Origin: Tessaracoccus sp.
Lineage (GTDB): Bacteria > Actinomycetota > Actinomycetes > Propionibacteriales > Propionibacteriaceae
DNA: 64,000 nucleotides
Direction: 5' to 3'
Assembly (NCBI RefSeq): GCF_016714275.1
Contig: NZ_JADJNP010000002.1
Span: forward strand, 248,001 to 312,000
Part shown: positions 17,689 through 27,094 of the stretch, piece after piece
How the letters are laid out: each line of letters starts with the position of its first letter
Numbering within the stretch: the first letter of the stretch is position 1
Position numbers and translations under genes: made by a program
The notes under the pieces: generated by a model
Database searches by the model: none
What the model was told of the DNA's origin: nothing
The model's input: only the letters and a program-made list of their open reading frames with translations

Positions 17689-19083
17689 CTACACGCCGGG
17701 CTCGCTGGGCAGTCTGCCGGCCCGCACGGCCTCGACGAGGAGCGCGTGGTCCGCCTCGGTCTGGTCCGCGTAGGCGCGTGCCCAACGGGCGAACGCCTCG
17801 ACACCCTCGTCCCTCTTGCCGAGATAGCCGGAGATGATCGAGGCGCCGGAGGTCCGCGCGTGGCCCTTAGCCAGTAGGTGCCCGACGATCCCGGAATAGT
17901 CGACCAGCGCGCCCGGGGTCATGTCCTCGAGCGGCACGCCGCCCTTCATGTTGCGGAACTGGCGCACGTAGTACTGGTGGCCACCCACCGTCGTCCAGCC
18001 GAGCAGCGGGTCCGAGACGGTCTGCAGCTGCTGCTGGTACTCGACGACACGTTGCCCCTGGTGCTGATGCCATGCCGTCTGGCCGTGGACGTAGGGGGCG
18101 AACACGGAGCGCTGCGCCTGTTTCATCTGTAGGAAGAGCACGTCGTCGGACCGGGATCCCACCAGCAGCGCGATCCAGGCGCGCATACCGACCGACCCCA
18201 CGCCCACTACCTTGTGAGCGATGTCCACCAGCGTGTAGCCGCCGACGATGCGGCGCCATTGCGGCGTGAGCGTCGCGAGGTACTCGTCGAGGCCCGTGGC
18301 CAGGGACTCGAACTCGTAGTCGTCGGGATGCGTGATCAGCGGAGGGTCGTCGACGATGCGGTCCGCCTCGCGCGCACCGCCGGCAAGCTTCGGCAGCATG
18401 CGGTCAGATGTCCGCTTCCGGGCCGACGCCGCCGCGCGCTTGATCTCGTCGCGGAGCGAGGCCTCCGTCACCGTCTCGTGCAGCAGATCGACGTCGAGGT
18501 GGTTGAACGCGCGCCACAGCAAGGGCTGCTTCGAGAGGAAGCTCACCTCGTCGCGGTAAGCGCGCACGCAGTGCCGGATCGCGTCGGCGCATTGCTCCTC
18601 GGTGGCGCCGTTGTCGCGGCCGAGCACCCAGATCGATGCCGTGAGCCTGCGGAGGTCCCATTCCCACGCGCCGGTGTGGGCCTCGTCGAAGTCGTTGAGG
18701 TCGATGACCTGGTTGCCCTCCGGCGAACGGTAGAAGCCGATGTTGCCGATGTGCGCATCGCCGCAGGCGGTGGTGTGCACGCCCGTCGACGGGAGATGCG
18801 CGACGTCCCAGGCCATCAGGTTGGCTGTGCCGCGTAGCAGGCCGAAGGGCGACGCGGCCATGCGCGCGGTGCGCACGCCCAACAGCCACGGCAGCCGGCC
18901 CTCGTGCGAGCGCTCGATGATGTCGACGACGCCGGGTCGGTTGAGGGTGGGCGTCCAGTCGCCGAGGGATGCGGGCGGCGTCTTCGCCCGCAGCTTCTTG
19001 CCGTGCGCGATCCGCTCCGCGCGGTCCGTCGCGGGGATGCGGAACGACGTGAACGCGTCCGCGAAGTGTGAGTCACCAGCCAT
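17689..19083 (-). CDS. DUF2252 family protein
   Basis: This 464-residue protein matches the DUF2252 family: the N-terminal RIPATDRAERIAHGKKLRAK, the central block TTACGDAHIGNIGFYRSPEG then VIDLNDFDEAHTGAWEWDLRRL, and FRNMKGGVPLEDMTPGALVDY near the end. The GDAHIGN and DLNDFDE signatures resemble the catalytic loops of aminoglycoside phosphotransferase-like kinase folds, so a phosphotransfer role is possible, but the family function is unknown. The gene stands alone, preceded by a 370-bp palindrome-rich gap. The hairpin at 19112-19144 lies only about 29 bp before its start and could act on its expression. Confidence 0.85.
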   Translation of the reverse strand: MAGDSHFADAFTSFRIPATDRAERIAHGKKLRAKTPPASLGDWTPTLNRPGVVDIIERSHEGRLPWLLGVRTARMAASPFGLLRGTANLMAWDVAHLPSTGVHTTACGDAHIGNIGFYRSPEGNQVIDLNDFDEAHTGAWEWDLRRLTASIWVLGRDNGATEEQCADAIRHCVRAYRDEVSFLSKQPLLWRAFNHLDVDLLHETVTEASLRDEIKRAAASARKRTSDRMLPKLAGGAREADRIVDDPPLITHPDDYEFESLATGLDEYLATLTPQWRRIVGGYTLVDIAHKVVGVGSVGMRAWIALLVGSRSDDVLFLQMKQAQRSVFAPYVHGQTAWHQHQGQRVVEYQQQLQTVSDPLLGWTTVGGHQYYVRQFRNMKGGVPLEDMTPGALVDYSGIVGHLLAKGHARTSGASIISGYLGKRDEGVEAFARWARAYADQTEADHALLVEAVRAGRLPSEPGV

Positions 19084-19111
19084 GGACCCATCTTTCCGCT
19101 TTAGGAGGTCC

Positions 19112-19144
19112 CGCGTATAGGTGGTGCCCTACCACCTATACGCG
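19112..19144. repeat. Perfect 14-bp inverted repeat in DUF2252 leader
   Basis: Arms CGCGTATAGGTGGT and ACCACCTATACGCG are separated by 5 bp (GCCCT). It sits directly upstream of the DUF2252 start on the minus strand. It could be an operator, an attenuator-like RNA hairpin or a terminator of upstream transcription. Confidence 0.75.
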
Positions 19145-19153
19145 AGAGCTCTG

Positions 19154-19209
19154 AGCCTCGATCCGCCGGTGGACGCCGCGCAGTAGGCGCTGACCGGCGG
19201 ATCGAGGCT
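19154..19209. repeat. Perfect 17-bp inverted repeat
   Basis: Arms AGCCTCGATCCGCCGGT (19154-19170) and ACCGGCGGATCGAGGCT (19193-19209) flank a 22-bp loop. It is the second of three adjacent palindromes in this gap and has no T tract. Confidence 0.75.
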
Positions 19210-19224
19210 GAGGCCGAACATGGG

Positions 19225-19275
19225 AGTGGATCGCACTTCGAATGGTCTGGTCTCCCATCCGAAGTACGATCCACT
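19225..19275. repeat. 16-bp inverted repeat with one mismatch
   Basis: Arms AGTGGATCGCACTTCG (19225-19240) and CGAAGTACGATCCACT (19260-19275) differ from perfect pairing at one base. The loop itself contains a smaller pair around GGGAG/CTCCC. Third palindrome in the gap. Confidence 0.72.
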
Positions 19276-19453
19276 TCGCACCACACCGATCGTTCTTGCG
19301 CTCCTGCCTTGAGCATCGACCATGGCCGATTTCCCCCCCAAAGTGGCTGGCTCGCGTGGCCCCCCGGGATCGGTGTGGTAATAGATTCTCCCATGGATGT
19401 CCCGGGAGGCACGGGACAAGGTCCCGACTAGGACCGGGAACTTTTTTTTGTTC

Positions 19454-20092
19454 CTAAAGACCCGCCTCGCGCGCCTTGGCAGCGGCGGCGGCGCGGTCGA
19501 CGACATGCAACTTCGCGAAGATGTTGGACACCACGTTACGCACTGTTTTGTCGCTGACGCCGAGCAACGAGGCGATGGCCCGGTTGTCCCTGCCGCGCGT
19601 GATCAGCGCGAGTACCTCCCGCTCCCGCGGCGTCAGCTGCGGCAGCGGCTCCTGCGCCGCGCCGAGTCCACCGAACCAGTCCACCATGCGCCGCGCGAGC
19701 GCGGCGGAGAACACGACCTCGCCGTGGGCCGCGGAACGGATCGCCGCGAGAACCGCCTCCGGCGGCTCCGTCTTCAAGACGTAGCCGCGCGCGCCCTCGC
19801 GCACGGCCTGAAAGATCGTGGCGTCGTCGTCGTACATGGTCAGGACCAGCACGGCGGTGCCCGGCGACGCGGCCGCGATGGCGCGCGCCGCCTCGATGCC
19901 GTGGAGCCCCGGCATGTTCAGGTCGAGCACCGCGACGTCGGGGCGAGTCTCCTCGGCGAGCGTCAGCGCCGCCGCCCCGTCGGATGCCTGCCCCACGACG
20001 ACCAGGTCGTCACAGACGTCGATCAGCCCCGCGAGACCCTCCCGGTAGACGGGATGATCATCGGCGAGGAGAACCCTTGTCGGATCAGGCAT
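19454..20092 (-). CDS. NarL/LuxR-family response regulator
   Basis: This 212-residue protein has a receiver domain (about 5-120) with the acidic pair DDHP near the start, the phosphoacceptor Asp in VAVLDLNMPGLHG, a conserved TMYDDD and the Lys in YVLKTEPPE. The C-terminal LuxR-type HTH reads LTPREREVLALITRGRDNRA then LLGVSDKTVRNVVSNIFAKL. ATG 20092 is chosen because GGGAGGTGGAG precedes it, although a GTG two codons upstream is possible. The start overlaps the end of the sensor kinase gene by 8 bp, so the two form a coupled two-component system. The targets are not known. Confidence 0.92.
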   Translation of the reverse strand: MPDPTRVLLADDHPVYREGLAGLIDVCDDLVVVGQASDGAAALTLAEETRPDVAVLDLNMPGLHGIEAARAIAAASPGTAVLVLTMYDDDATIFQAVREGARGYVLKTEPPEAVLAAIRSAAHGEVVFSAALARRMVDWFGGLGAAQEPLPQLTPREREVLALITRGRDNRAIASLLGVSDKTVRNVVSNIFAKLHVVDRAAAAAKAREAGL

Positions 20093-22323
20093 CTCCACCT
20101 CCCACGGGCAGTTCGAGAGAGACCACCGTACCGCCTCTCACTAGGCTTTCGATAGCCAGAGTGCCGCCGAGTTCCGCGGCCCGCTCCCGCATCGACATGA
20201 CCCCGACGCCGGCGTGCGCGCCGTCCGCGATGCCGTCCCCATCGTCGGCGACCTCCACGAGGCAGCGGCCCGGTTCCCGCCACAGCGTCACGGAGCACGA
20301 GGTCGCACTGGCGTGCCGCGCGGCGTTGCGCAGGGCCTCGACCGCGATGCGGAAGACGGCGACCTCGACGGCGGCGGGCAGGGGCTCGCTCTCCAGGTCG
20401 CCGAGACCGTCGGCGCGCACGTGGAGCTGCAGCGGGGCGAGGCCGAGGCCGACATCCTCGATCGCGGCGACGAGACCCCGGTCGTCGAGCGCGGGCGGGC
20501 GCAGTTCGTAGGAGAGGTCGCGCAGCGCCTGTGATGTGGTCTGTGCGTCGCGGGCGATTCCCTCGAGGACCTGCAGTGCGCGCTGGGGCACATCCGTGCT
20601 CTGCAGGACGAGGCGGCGCGCGGTCTCGGACTGCAGCGCGATGCCGGCGAGGGTCGGCGCGACGTCATCGTGCATGACCCGCCGCATGGCCCGGCGCTCT
20701 TCCTCGCGCGCCAACACCAGCTGCTCGCGCGAACGCCGCAGTTCCGCGGTCAGCTCCAGTTGGTGCAGCGCGGTGCCGATCTGGCGGGCGAGGTCCGAGA
20801 GGAGGCGCTTCTCGCTGTCGGTCAGCGTGTCCCCCCTTCCCCGTGTGTAGGCCGTCAGCACGTCGCCGGAGTCGTTCACCGGGAACTCGATGGCCTCGGC
20901 CTCCGGTACGTTGGCGACGCAGCCCGACGAGGCCGATACGCCTTCGGCGGTGAGCGTGACGAGCGGAAGGCGCAGCGCTCGGGCAACGTCGGCGATGACC
21001 TGCGGGAAGTCGATGTCGCGGCCGGCGAGGGACTCGGCCACCCTGCTCAGCAGGTGGTACGGCGATTGTGGGTCGCGGTAGACGATCCAGTTGACGCCGC
21101 GCTCGACCCTGCTCCGCAGCCAGGGGGCGCCAACGGCGATCACGATGCCCCCGACCACCATGAACGTGGCCGTGTCCCAGGCGAGCCACGCGCCGGCGGT
21201 CTTCGCGACGAGCACCATCACGCCGATCGCGAGCAGGACGACGACGGTGTCGACGAGCAACCGAACGAGCACCGACTCCATGGCGAAGAGCCGGATGCGC
21301 AGGAGCGCGACGCCGAACCCGAAAACGGTCACCATCCCCGGAAGGCCGATGAGGTCGTCGGGCAGCAGCGGGCTCCCGGTCAGCGCGTGCGGGATGATCC
21401 ACAGTGTCAGGACGCCGGCGAGCGACGAAAGGCTCGTCCCCCCCCAGCCACAGCAGCTGCTGGCGGCCGATGTAGTCGGAGCCGTCCATCCGCATCTTCA
21501 CCATCCGCAGGAGGATCACGGCGACGATCGCGAGGAGCGTCAGCACCGTGACCATCGACTGCACCTGGATGACGTACTGCACCCTTTGGGTGGTCATCCG
21601 GACGGTCAGGAGGAGGAAGAACGCCACCGCCAACCACAGCAGCAGCGGCAGCATCGCCAGCAGGAGCCGTCGCCCGGGTCTCTCGACCCAAGCCGACAGC
21701 GGCGCAGGAAACAGCATCACGAACAGCAGGAGTTCGCCCCACAGCAGCGAGAAGAGACCCTGGGTGTTGGCCACGAAGAAGGCCCGCGCCCATGTGCTGT
21801 GCAGCTCCACCAACGGCAGCCCGAGCAGCGTCGCGGGAATGCTGACCGCGAGCCCCGCGGAGAAGACGAGCGCCGCGCCCAGCGCCCGGTCGGCGGGCTG
21901 GCGCAGGAACGCGTAGGCGGTGAGCAGGAACATCGATGCGACGAAGAGCAGTGTCCATGCGCCGTCGACGAGGCGCTCGCCGACGAAGGGCAGCGTCTCG
22001 GTCAGCGGCAACACCACCTCCCGGCCGTCCGCAAGCGTGAGGAGGACGTCGTGCAGCCCCCGGGTGACGTCGGTGATCGGGACGCCGGCTGGTACCGCGC
22101 AGCCGTCGGTGCGTCGCGGCAGCACGCCGTCGGCTGTCCAGGATCCCGCGTCTGGCGCAATCCAGGCGCACACCGTTGGCATCCTGACGCGCCAGAGGAA
22201 GTAGGCGATGCCCATGCCCAGCACGATGAGCGTTCCGATGACGGGACTCCAGGCCACCTCCCTCGACTGCCCGCGCCGCAAGAGGCCTTGGGGCGGACCG
22301 GCCGGGGCAGACTGCGCGTTCAT
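20085..22323 (-). pseudogene. Membrane sensor histidine kinase (NarX/ComP-like), frameshifted at a G8 tract
   Basis: Two frames together give one kinase of about 745 residues. The N-terminal part (22323 to about 21440) has about eight hydrophobic helices with an extracytoplasmic loop carrying two cysteines (TVCAWIAPDAGSWTADG and RTDGCAVP). The C-terminal part has a GAF-like region, a HisKA_3 box with the phosphoacceptor His in RRVMHDDVAPTLAGIALQ, and an HATPase domain (VEALRNAARHA, VADDGDGIADG, GVGVMSMRERA). The break lies at plus-strand C8 (21438-21445): after LLWLGG the frame goes wrong, while one base fewer restores GGTSLSSLAGVLTLWIIPHA. It is a sequencing error, a phase-variable tract or real decay. 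It is coupled to the response regulator downstream. ATG 22323 fits better than an upstream TTG. Confidence 0.85.
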
Positions 22324-22422
22324 GGCCGGAACAGTACGCAACCCCCGTCGCGGTTGGCTATGGACGAAAGTCGCAAACCACGGCCTTCCCGCTAGGAGCC
22401 ACTTCCGCTTTCGTAACAGGCC

Positions 22423-25400
22423 CTAGCCGAAGCGCAGCCGAAGGGTCTGCACCTCGAACGGCCGGAACGTGAGGACAAGGCCGCCCTCGTCGATGTCCAC
22501 GCCCTCGGGGGCTCGGCCGGCGGGCCGCTCCAACAGGTCGGTGGTCCAGGCGGCCGTCGCGCCCGGAACGCGGATCCGGGCCGCCCTCTGTTCGCCGAGG
22601 CACTCGTAGAGCCGGACGATGACGTCGCCGCTGCCGTCCTGGGCGAGCTTGACGGCCTCGGCAAGGACTCCCTCTTCCCGGACCTGGACGAGCGGCGCGA
22701 CGGCGCGCGTTCCGGGCACAGTCTGCGGTGGATGGTGGAGACGGTATCCGGCATCGATGGCGTCCAGGACGTTGGCGCCCGGCCGCAGCAGGAGCGTGAA
22801 CTCGTGCGTGCCCTGGTCGGCCTCGGGGTCCGGGTAGCGGGGACCTCGGAGCAGGGAGAGGCCGACCGTGGTCGTCGTGCCGTGGTCCGGCCGCACGGAG
22901 CGGCGCACGTCGTAGCCGTGGATGCCGTCGTTGGCGATCCCGACGCCCCAGCCTCCCTCGGCCAGGTGCAGCCAGCGCTGCATCGGCAGCTCGAACCTGG
23001 CCGCCTCCCAACTCGTGTTCTCATGAGTCGCGCGCTGGACATGCCCGAACTGCGTCTCTGCGGTCGAGAAGGCAGCGCGCAGGTCAAGGGGAAGGACGTA
23101 CTTCAGTAGCTGGTTGTGCTCGCGCCAGTCCACCGTCGTATCGACCCTCAGGCCAGCGGCCGTCAGCGTGAAACGCTGGGTGGCCGCCGAACGGGCCCCG
23201 ATCCGACGGGTCACCACCACCGCGTCGCCCTCGACGGCGATCTCCGCGGGGGCTGCGCACGCCTCGCCGAGCCACCGCTGAGGCCGCTCGACGTCCCACG
23301 CGTCCCAGCGGTTCGGGCGGTCGCGGTGCAGCGCGAGGTGCAAGGGCGCCCCGGGCGCGACGGCGTCGCGTCCCGAGTCGTGGTCGACGAGCGAGGCGAC
23401 CCGGCCGTGCTCGTCGATCACCACGCGATAGCCGCCCGCCTTCAGCACGAAGTCGCGTCCCATCCGCTGGATGGGGGCGCGCGGGTCGGGCTCGGAGCCT
23501 ACGACCGCGCCCAGGGCGAGAGCGCCCTCGCAGGCCAAGGGCGAAGCGTTCAGCGTCACGCGGGCGCCGTCGCCCGGTGGGCCGACGAGCGCGGCCACGG
23601 ACCGCGAGATCACGGCGTCTGCGCGCCGCCGGACGTCCTCCTGCACCCGCGCCACGTCGGCGTAGACCCACGCGATCGACGATCCGGGGAGGACGTCGTG
23701 GAACTGGTTCAGCAGCGTGGCGCGCCACAGCTCCCGCAGTTCGTCGGCCGGGTAGTCGATGCCCTCCCGCACGGCGGCCGTTGCCGCCCACAGCTCCGCT
23801 TCCCGCAGCAGCGCCTCGCTGCGGCGGTTGCCCCGCTTGGTCCGCGCCTGCGAGGTGTAGCAGCCTCGATGGAACTCCAGGTACATCTCCCCCACCCAGA
23901 CGGCGGGGTCGGTGACCTGGGTCTCGGCTTCGGCGAAGAAGCCTGCCGGGGAGCCCCAGGAGACCCGCGGCAGCCCGTCGAGGTCGCAGGTGCGCCGCGC
24001 GGCCTCGATGTGGTCCCTTGTGGGTCCGCCTCCGCCATCGCCCCACCCGCACGGCGCGAGGGAAAGGTCGCTGGCGCCGTGGTCGGCGAAGGTCAGCTCG
24101 GCGTGGCGCAACTGCCGGGCCGAGAGGTCGCAGTTGTAGTTGTCCACCGGGGGAAAGTGGGTGAACAGCCGGGTGCCGTCGATGCCCTCCCACGCGAAGG
24201 TGTGGTGGGGCATCCGGTTGGTGTCGTTCCAGGAGAGCTTCTGCGACAGCATCCACCGGGCTCCCGCGCCGGCCGCGATCTGGGGCAGCGCGCCGCTGTA
24301 GCCGAAGGAGTCGGGCAGCCACACCTCCTCGCACGTGATGCCGAACTCGCGCTGGAAGAACTCCTGGCCCTCGACGAACTGCCGCACCATGGACTCGGCG
24401 CCCGGGAGGATGGTGTCGGACTCCACCCACATCCCGCCAACGGGCACGAACCTGCCCTCCGCGACCCGGCGCTTTATTCGCTCGAACAGCTCAGGGGCAT
24501 CCTCCTTGACCCAGGCGAAGTGCTGCGCCGACGACGACACGAAGACGAACTCCGGGTCCTCTTCCATCAGCGCGAGCGCGTTGGCGTAGGTCCTTGTCAG
24601 CTTCCTGCGCGTCTCGCGGAACGGCCACAGCCAGGCGGAGTCGATGTGTGCGTGCCCGACGGCGGCGATCCGGTGCGCGCTGGCGGCCGCGGGCCGGGTC
24701 AGGACGGCGGCGACGGCCTCGCGGGCTAGGCCTACCGTGCCGTCGACGTCGTCGGGGTCGACGGCGTCAAGTGCGAGTTCCAGCGCTGTCCACAGCTCGC
24801 CGTGGCGCGGCGATCCGGGGTCTAGCGACTCGGCAAGCCCGCCGAGCGCGAGCAGGTCGTGGTGCAGCCCCCAGACGTCCGCGTGGCGGCGGACGAGCGC
24901 GATCTCCCCCAGCCGGTACAGCGGAGTGGTCGGCAGCGTCGTCGGGTCGCCGAGCGGCGTCGGGGCGAAGGTGAACTCCGGGTCGAGGTCGGGGTTGCCT
25001 GCGGCCTCGACGAAGATCTCTACCCTGCCGCCGGGCTCGGCATCGGTGAGCGCGAGCGGCACCGCGTGGTTGCGCGGCGACACGCCCTTCAGCACGCGCC
25101 CCGACGCGGAGACGGCGAGGCCTTCGGCCTGGAACCCGGGGGTGCTGGGCGTGAACCCGAGATCGACGACGACGTCGACGAGGGAGGAGTCTCTCCACGC
25201 CTCGGGCACGCGGCCCTCGATCTTGAGCCACGTCGTCGACCAAGGACGTCCCCACGGCTCGCCTGGTCCGACGGGGCGGTAGCGCTGGCCGAGCGCCTCG
25301 TCGACGGGCACGGGCTCGCCCGGCGCCTCCCACATGGCGACGTCCAGCGGCACCCGGTCGGCGGTCAGCCACGGCGTCAGGATGTCACGCTGCAGACGAC

Positions 25401-25437
25401 GCAGCCTCCCTGCGATGGCCTCGACTCTGTCACGCAT
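22423..25437 (-). CDS. GH38 alpha-mannosidase
   Basis: This 1004-residue cytosolic glycoside hydrolase is of the bacterial GH38 type. An N-terminal ancillary domain is followed by the catalytic domain with zinc ligands in AVGHAHIDSAWLWPFRETRR (about residue 260) and the nucleophile Asp in EEVWLPDSFGYSGALPQI (about 376). Next come the MLSQKLSWNDTNRMPHHTF segment and the C-terminal beta domains, with LNQFHDVLPGSSIAWVY. It removes alpha-linked mannose, probably from imported oligosaccharides or glycan fragments; linkage preference cannot be read. A strong GGAGGAGAAC lies before the ATG at 25437. No transporter sits next to it. Confidence 0.93.
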   Translation of the reverse strand: MRDRVEAIAGRLRRLQRDILTPWLTADRVPLDVAMWEAPGEPVPVDEALGQRYRPVGPGEPWGRPWSTTWLKIEGRVPEAWRDSSLVDVVVDLGFTPSTPGFQAEGLAVSASGRVLKGVSPRNHAVPLALTDAEPGGRVEIFVEAAGNPDLDPEFTFAPTPLGDPTTLPTTPLYRLGEIALVRRHADVWGLHHDLLALGGLAESLDPGSPRHGELWTALELALDAVDPDDVDGTVGLAREAVAAVLTRPAAASAHRIAAVGHAHIDSAWLWPFRETRRKLTRTYANALALMEEDPEFVFVSSSAQHFAWVKEDAPELFERIKRRVAEGRFVPVGGMWVESDTILPGAESMVRQFVEGQEFFQREFGITCEEVWLPDSFGYSGALPQIAAGAGARWMLSQKLSWNDTNRMPHHTFAWEGIDGTRLFTHFPPVDNYNCDLSARQLRHAELTFADHGASDLSLAPCGWGDGGGGPTRDHIEAARRTCDLDGLPRVSWGSPAGFFAEAETQVTDPAVWVGEMYLEFHRGCYTSQARTKRGNRRSEALLREAELWAATAAVREGIDYPADELRELWRATLLNQFHDVLPGSSIAWVYADVARVQEDVRRRADAVISRSVAALVGPPGDGARVTLNASPLACEGALALGAVVGSEPDPRAPIQRMGRDFVLKAGGYRVVIDEHGRVASLVDHDSGRDAVAPGAPLHLALHRDRPNRWDAWDVERPQRWLGEACAAPAEIAVEGDAVVVTRRIGARSAATQRFTLTAAGLRVDTTVDWREHNQLLKYVLPLDLRAAFSTAETQFGHVQRATHENTSWEAARFELPMQRWLHLAEGGWGVGIANDGIHGYDVRRSVRPDHGTTTTVGLSLLRGPRYPDPEADQGTHEFTLLLRPGANVLDAIDAGYRLHHPPQTVPGTRAVAPLVQVREEGVLAEAVKLAQDGSGDVIVRLYECLGEQRAARIRVPGATAAWTTDLLERPAGRAPEGVDIDEGGLVLTFRPFEVQTLRLRFG

Positions 25438-25585
25438 CTCGTTCTCCTCCCGGCGCAGCGTCGCGCCCCGCAGCGTCGTCGTCTGAGGACACGATCCTAG
25501 TGGCGGAGCGGCAGGTCAGCGCGATGCTTCCCTCACCCCTGGGGTGCGAGGCAGAATGAGCAGCGAGCCGAATGGGGGAACAACC

Positions 25586-26197
25586 ATGGACCTCGACCTG
25601 ATCTGGGCGCGCATCGATGCGGGCCGCGTCGCGTTCGCCGACTTGTTCGAGTCGCTTTCGCCCGAGCAGTTGGCGACGCCGTCGCTCTGCCGCGGTTGGA
25701 CGGTCCGCGACGTCGGAGCGCACCTTGCCATGTCACAGGCGAGATTCCGGGAGATCCTTGTTCCCCTTGCGGCGTCGGGGTTCTCGTTCAACAAGGTGGT
25801 CCATCGGATGGCCGTCGAGTCGCCACTAACCCAGGAGCAGATCGCGGCAACGGTGCGGTCGTTCGTCGGCTCGCGACGCACCGTGCCGTTCGTCACGCCG
25901 ACCGAGCCGCTGATCGACATCCTCGTCCACACCCAGGACGCGGCGATCCCCCTCGAGATCGATGTCGAGATGCCCCTTGACGCCGCCGTCATCGCTGCCG
26001 ACAGGACCCTGACCCTGCCTGCGCCACTGCGCTTCACCCGCCGCTACGACCACGTCGCCTTCGAGGCGACCGACGTCGACTGGCGGAGAGGCTCCTCCCC
26101 CGACGTGGTCCGTGGCCCGATCAGCGCCATCCTCCTCACCCTCACCGGGCGCAAGATCGCCCGGTCCCGGCTCACGGGAGCGGTCGACCTCCTGTGA
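25586..26197 (+). CDS. Maleylpyruvate isomerase / mycothiol-dependent DinB-fold family protein
   Basis: This 203-residue protein has an MDMPI-type N-terminal helical bundle: SLCRGWTVRDVGAHLAMSQA carries the family GW-V-D--AHL motif, and a later His lies in DILVHTQDAAIPL. Members use mycothiol or bind divalent metal, and most are uncharacterised. Mycothiol is the actinobacterial thiol, so this fits the host. ATG 25586 is chosen because AATGGGGGAACAACC, a purine-rich ribosome-binding region, precedes it and the family N-terminus begins there. It is divergent from the mannosidase gene and stands alone. Confidence 0.82.
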   Translation: MDLDLIWARIDAGRVAFADLFESLSPEQLATPSLCRGWTVRDVGAHLAMSQARFREILVPLAASGFSFNKVVHRMAVESPLTQEQIAATVRSFVGSRRTVPFVTPTEPLIDILVHTQDAAIPLEIDVEMPLDAAVIAADRTLTLPAPLRFTRRYDHVAFEATDVDWRRGSSPDVVRGPISAILLTLTGRKIARSRLTGAVDLL

Positions 26198-26297
26198 ACG
26201 AGACGCGGACCGCTCCGGTCAAGCGACCGCGGCCCTGCGACCGGAGCGTCCTCGATTTTGGCTTTCCGGAAGTCTTCGGTAACGTTGGTGGAGCCGA

Positions 26298-26371
26298 CGC
26301 GGGATGGAGCAGCTCGGTAGCTCGCTGGGCTCATAACCCAGAGGTCACAGGTTCAAATCCTGTTCCCGCTA
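26298..26371 (+). tRNA. Initiator tRNA-fMet (CAU)
   Basis: A full cloverleaf can be drawn: acceptor CGCGGGA with TCCCGCT, leaving the 1:72 pair unmatched as in initiators. The D arm is GAGC/GCTC, the anticodon stem CTGGG/CCCAG with three G-C pairs next to the loop CTCATAA (anticodon CAT at 26332-26334), and the T arm ACAGG-TTCAAAT-CCTGT. The unpaired 1:72 position and the GGG/CCC stem mark it as the initiator rather than the elongator. CCA is not encoded. Confidence 0.95.
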
Positions 26372-26378
26372 CTACCGG

Positions 26379-26408
26379 AACCCCGGCCAGCATCAGCTGG
26401 CCGGGGTT
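26379..26408 (+). terminator. Hairpin terminator after tRNA-fMet
   Basis: Perfect 12-bp stem AACCCCGGCCAG / CTGGCCGGGGTT with a 6-base loop, starting 7 bp after the tRNA. The following tract (TCCGCTTCTG) is only weakly T-rich, common in high-GC actinobacteria. Confidence 0.8.
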
Positions 26409-26517
26409 TCCGCTTCTGCGCGGCGGTCGCGACTCCAGCTCAGAGCAGGCTGGCGGTTCGATCCGTACGAGACTCGGGGCCGACGCCGACATCGGACCCT
26501 GCGACTAGCCTGCCGCC

Positions 26518-26991
26518 ATGACCAGGACAAGCCTCCACCCTGCCGGCTGGATGGCTGCCATCGTTCTCATGCCCGTCGTCCTCGTCGCGCTCGTCGTCGC
26601 CGCGATCCCCCGCTACTCCGCGGATCAGGCGCTCAAGGACGACTGGGGTATCGCCGTGCCGGACGGGCTGCGCGTCGTCGAGCACCACCACGAAAACAGC
26701 TTCGCCGACGCGGAGCTCAGCACGCGATTCACCGTCTTCGCTGTCGAAGAGGAGGCCAAACTCACCGGGACCTTCTTCGACCCGCAACAGATGAGCGCCG
26801 CCGACCTCACCAGCGATCAGGTCCTTTTGGTGGCCGGGATCACGAAGCAGTTCCAGCCGAAGCACTACCTGCGGGTCCCCGGCCCGGGGATACGCAAGGT
26901 CGAGCGAGTCACCACCGCGGGGGTCGTGCTGTGTCTTCTGGACGAGTCGGCCAGTGTTTTCTACGTCTACGAGTCGCGAACCGGGTACTAG
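26518..26991 (+). CDS. Small membrane-anchored protein of unknown function
   Basis: This 157-residue protein has one strong N-terminal hydrophobic helix (about 10-30, WMAAIVLMPVVLVALVVAAI) and then a hydrophilic domain of about 125 residues rich in beta-type sequence, ending VFYVYESRTGY. The helix has no clear signal-peptidase site, so the domain probably stays anchored and faces outside. I do not recognise the family. It stands alone between the tRNA terminator and a converging aldo/keto reductase. Confidence 0.65.
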   Translation: MTRTSLHPAGWMAAIVLMPVVLVALVVAAIPRYSADQALKDDWGIAVPDGLRVVEHHHENSFADAELSTRFTVFAVEEEAKLTGTFFDPQQMSAADLTSDQVLLVAGITKQFQPKHYLRVPGPGIRKVERVTTAGVVLCLLDESASVFYVYESRTGY

Positions 26992-27027
26992 TGCCGCGTG
27001 TCGCACGTAGCTTGCGGCTTCTGGCGC

Positions 27028-27072
27028 TAGGTGGGAGCTTTCGTGCAGATCTGAACGAAAAGCTCCCACCTA
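27028..27072 (+). terminator. Long hairpin between convergent genes
   Basis: TAGGTGGGAGCTTTCGT pairs with ACGAAAAGCTCCCACCTA around a 10-bp loop (one bulged base). It lies between the 3' ends of the small membrane protein gene and the aldo/keto reductase gene, so a bidirectional terminator is the likely role. Confidence 0.72.
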
Positions 27073-27094
27073 AGGCTTCATGCCTCGAACGCCG

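Larger units (their letters stand above)
19084..19453. other. Palindrome-rich intergenic region, no gene seen
   Basis: This 370-bp gap separates the end of the response regulator gene from the start of the DUF2252 gene. It holds three near-perfect inverted repeats in a row (entered separately), an 11-bp long-range inverted pair (ACCACACCGAT at 19280-19290 with ATCGGTGTGGT at 19369-19379), GC hairpins at 19397-19440 and a T8 run at 19442-19449. A short open frame on the minus strand across it looks non-coding (basic, low complexity, dictated by the palindromes). The hairpin plus T8 could end a short plus-strand RNA, but no promoter is evident. Confidence 0.6.

Noticed and set aside
19129..19506. 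A 125-codon minus-strand open frame across the palindromic gap
   Set aside because: Its sequence is dictated by the inverted repeats, it overlaps the response regulator end, and it shows no domain or ribosome-binding site.
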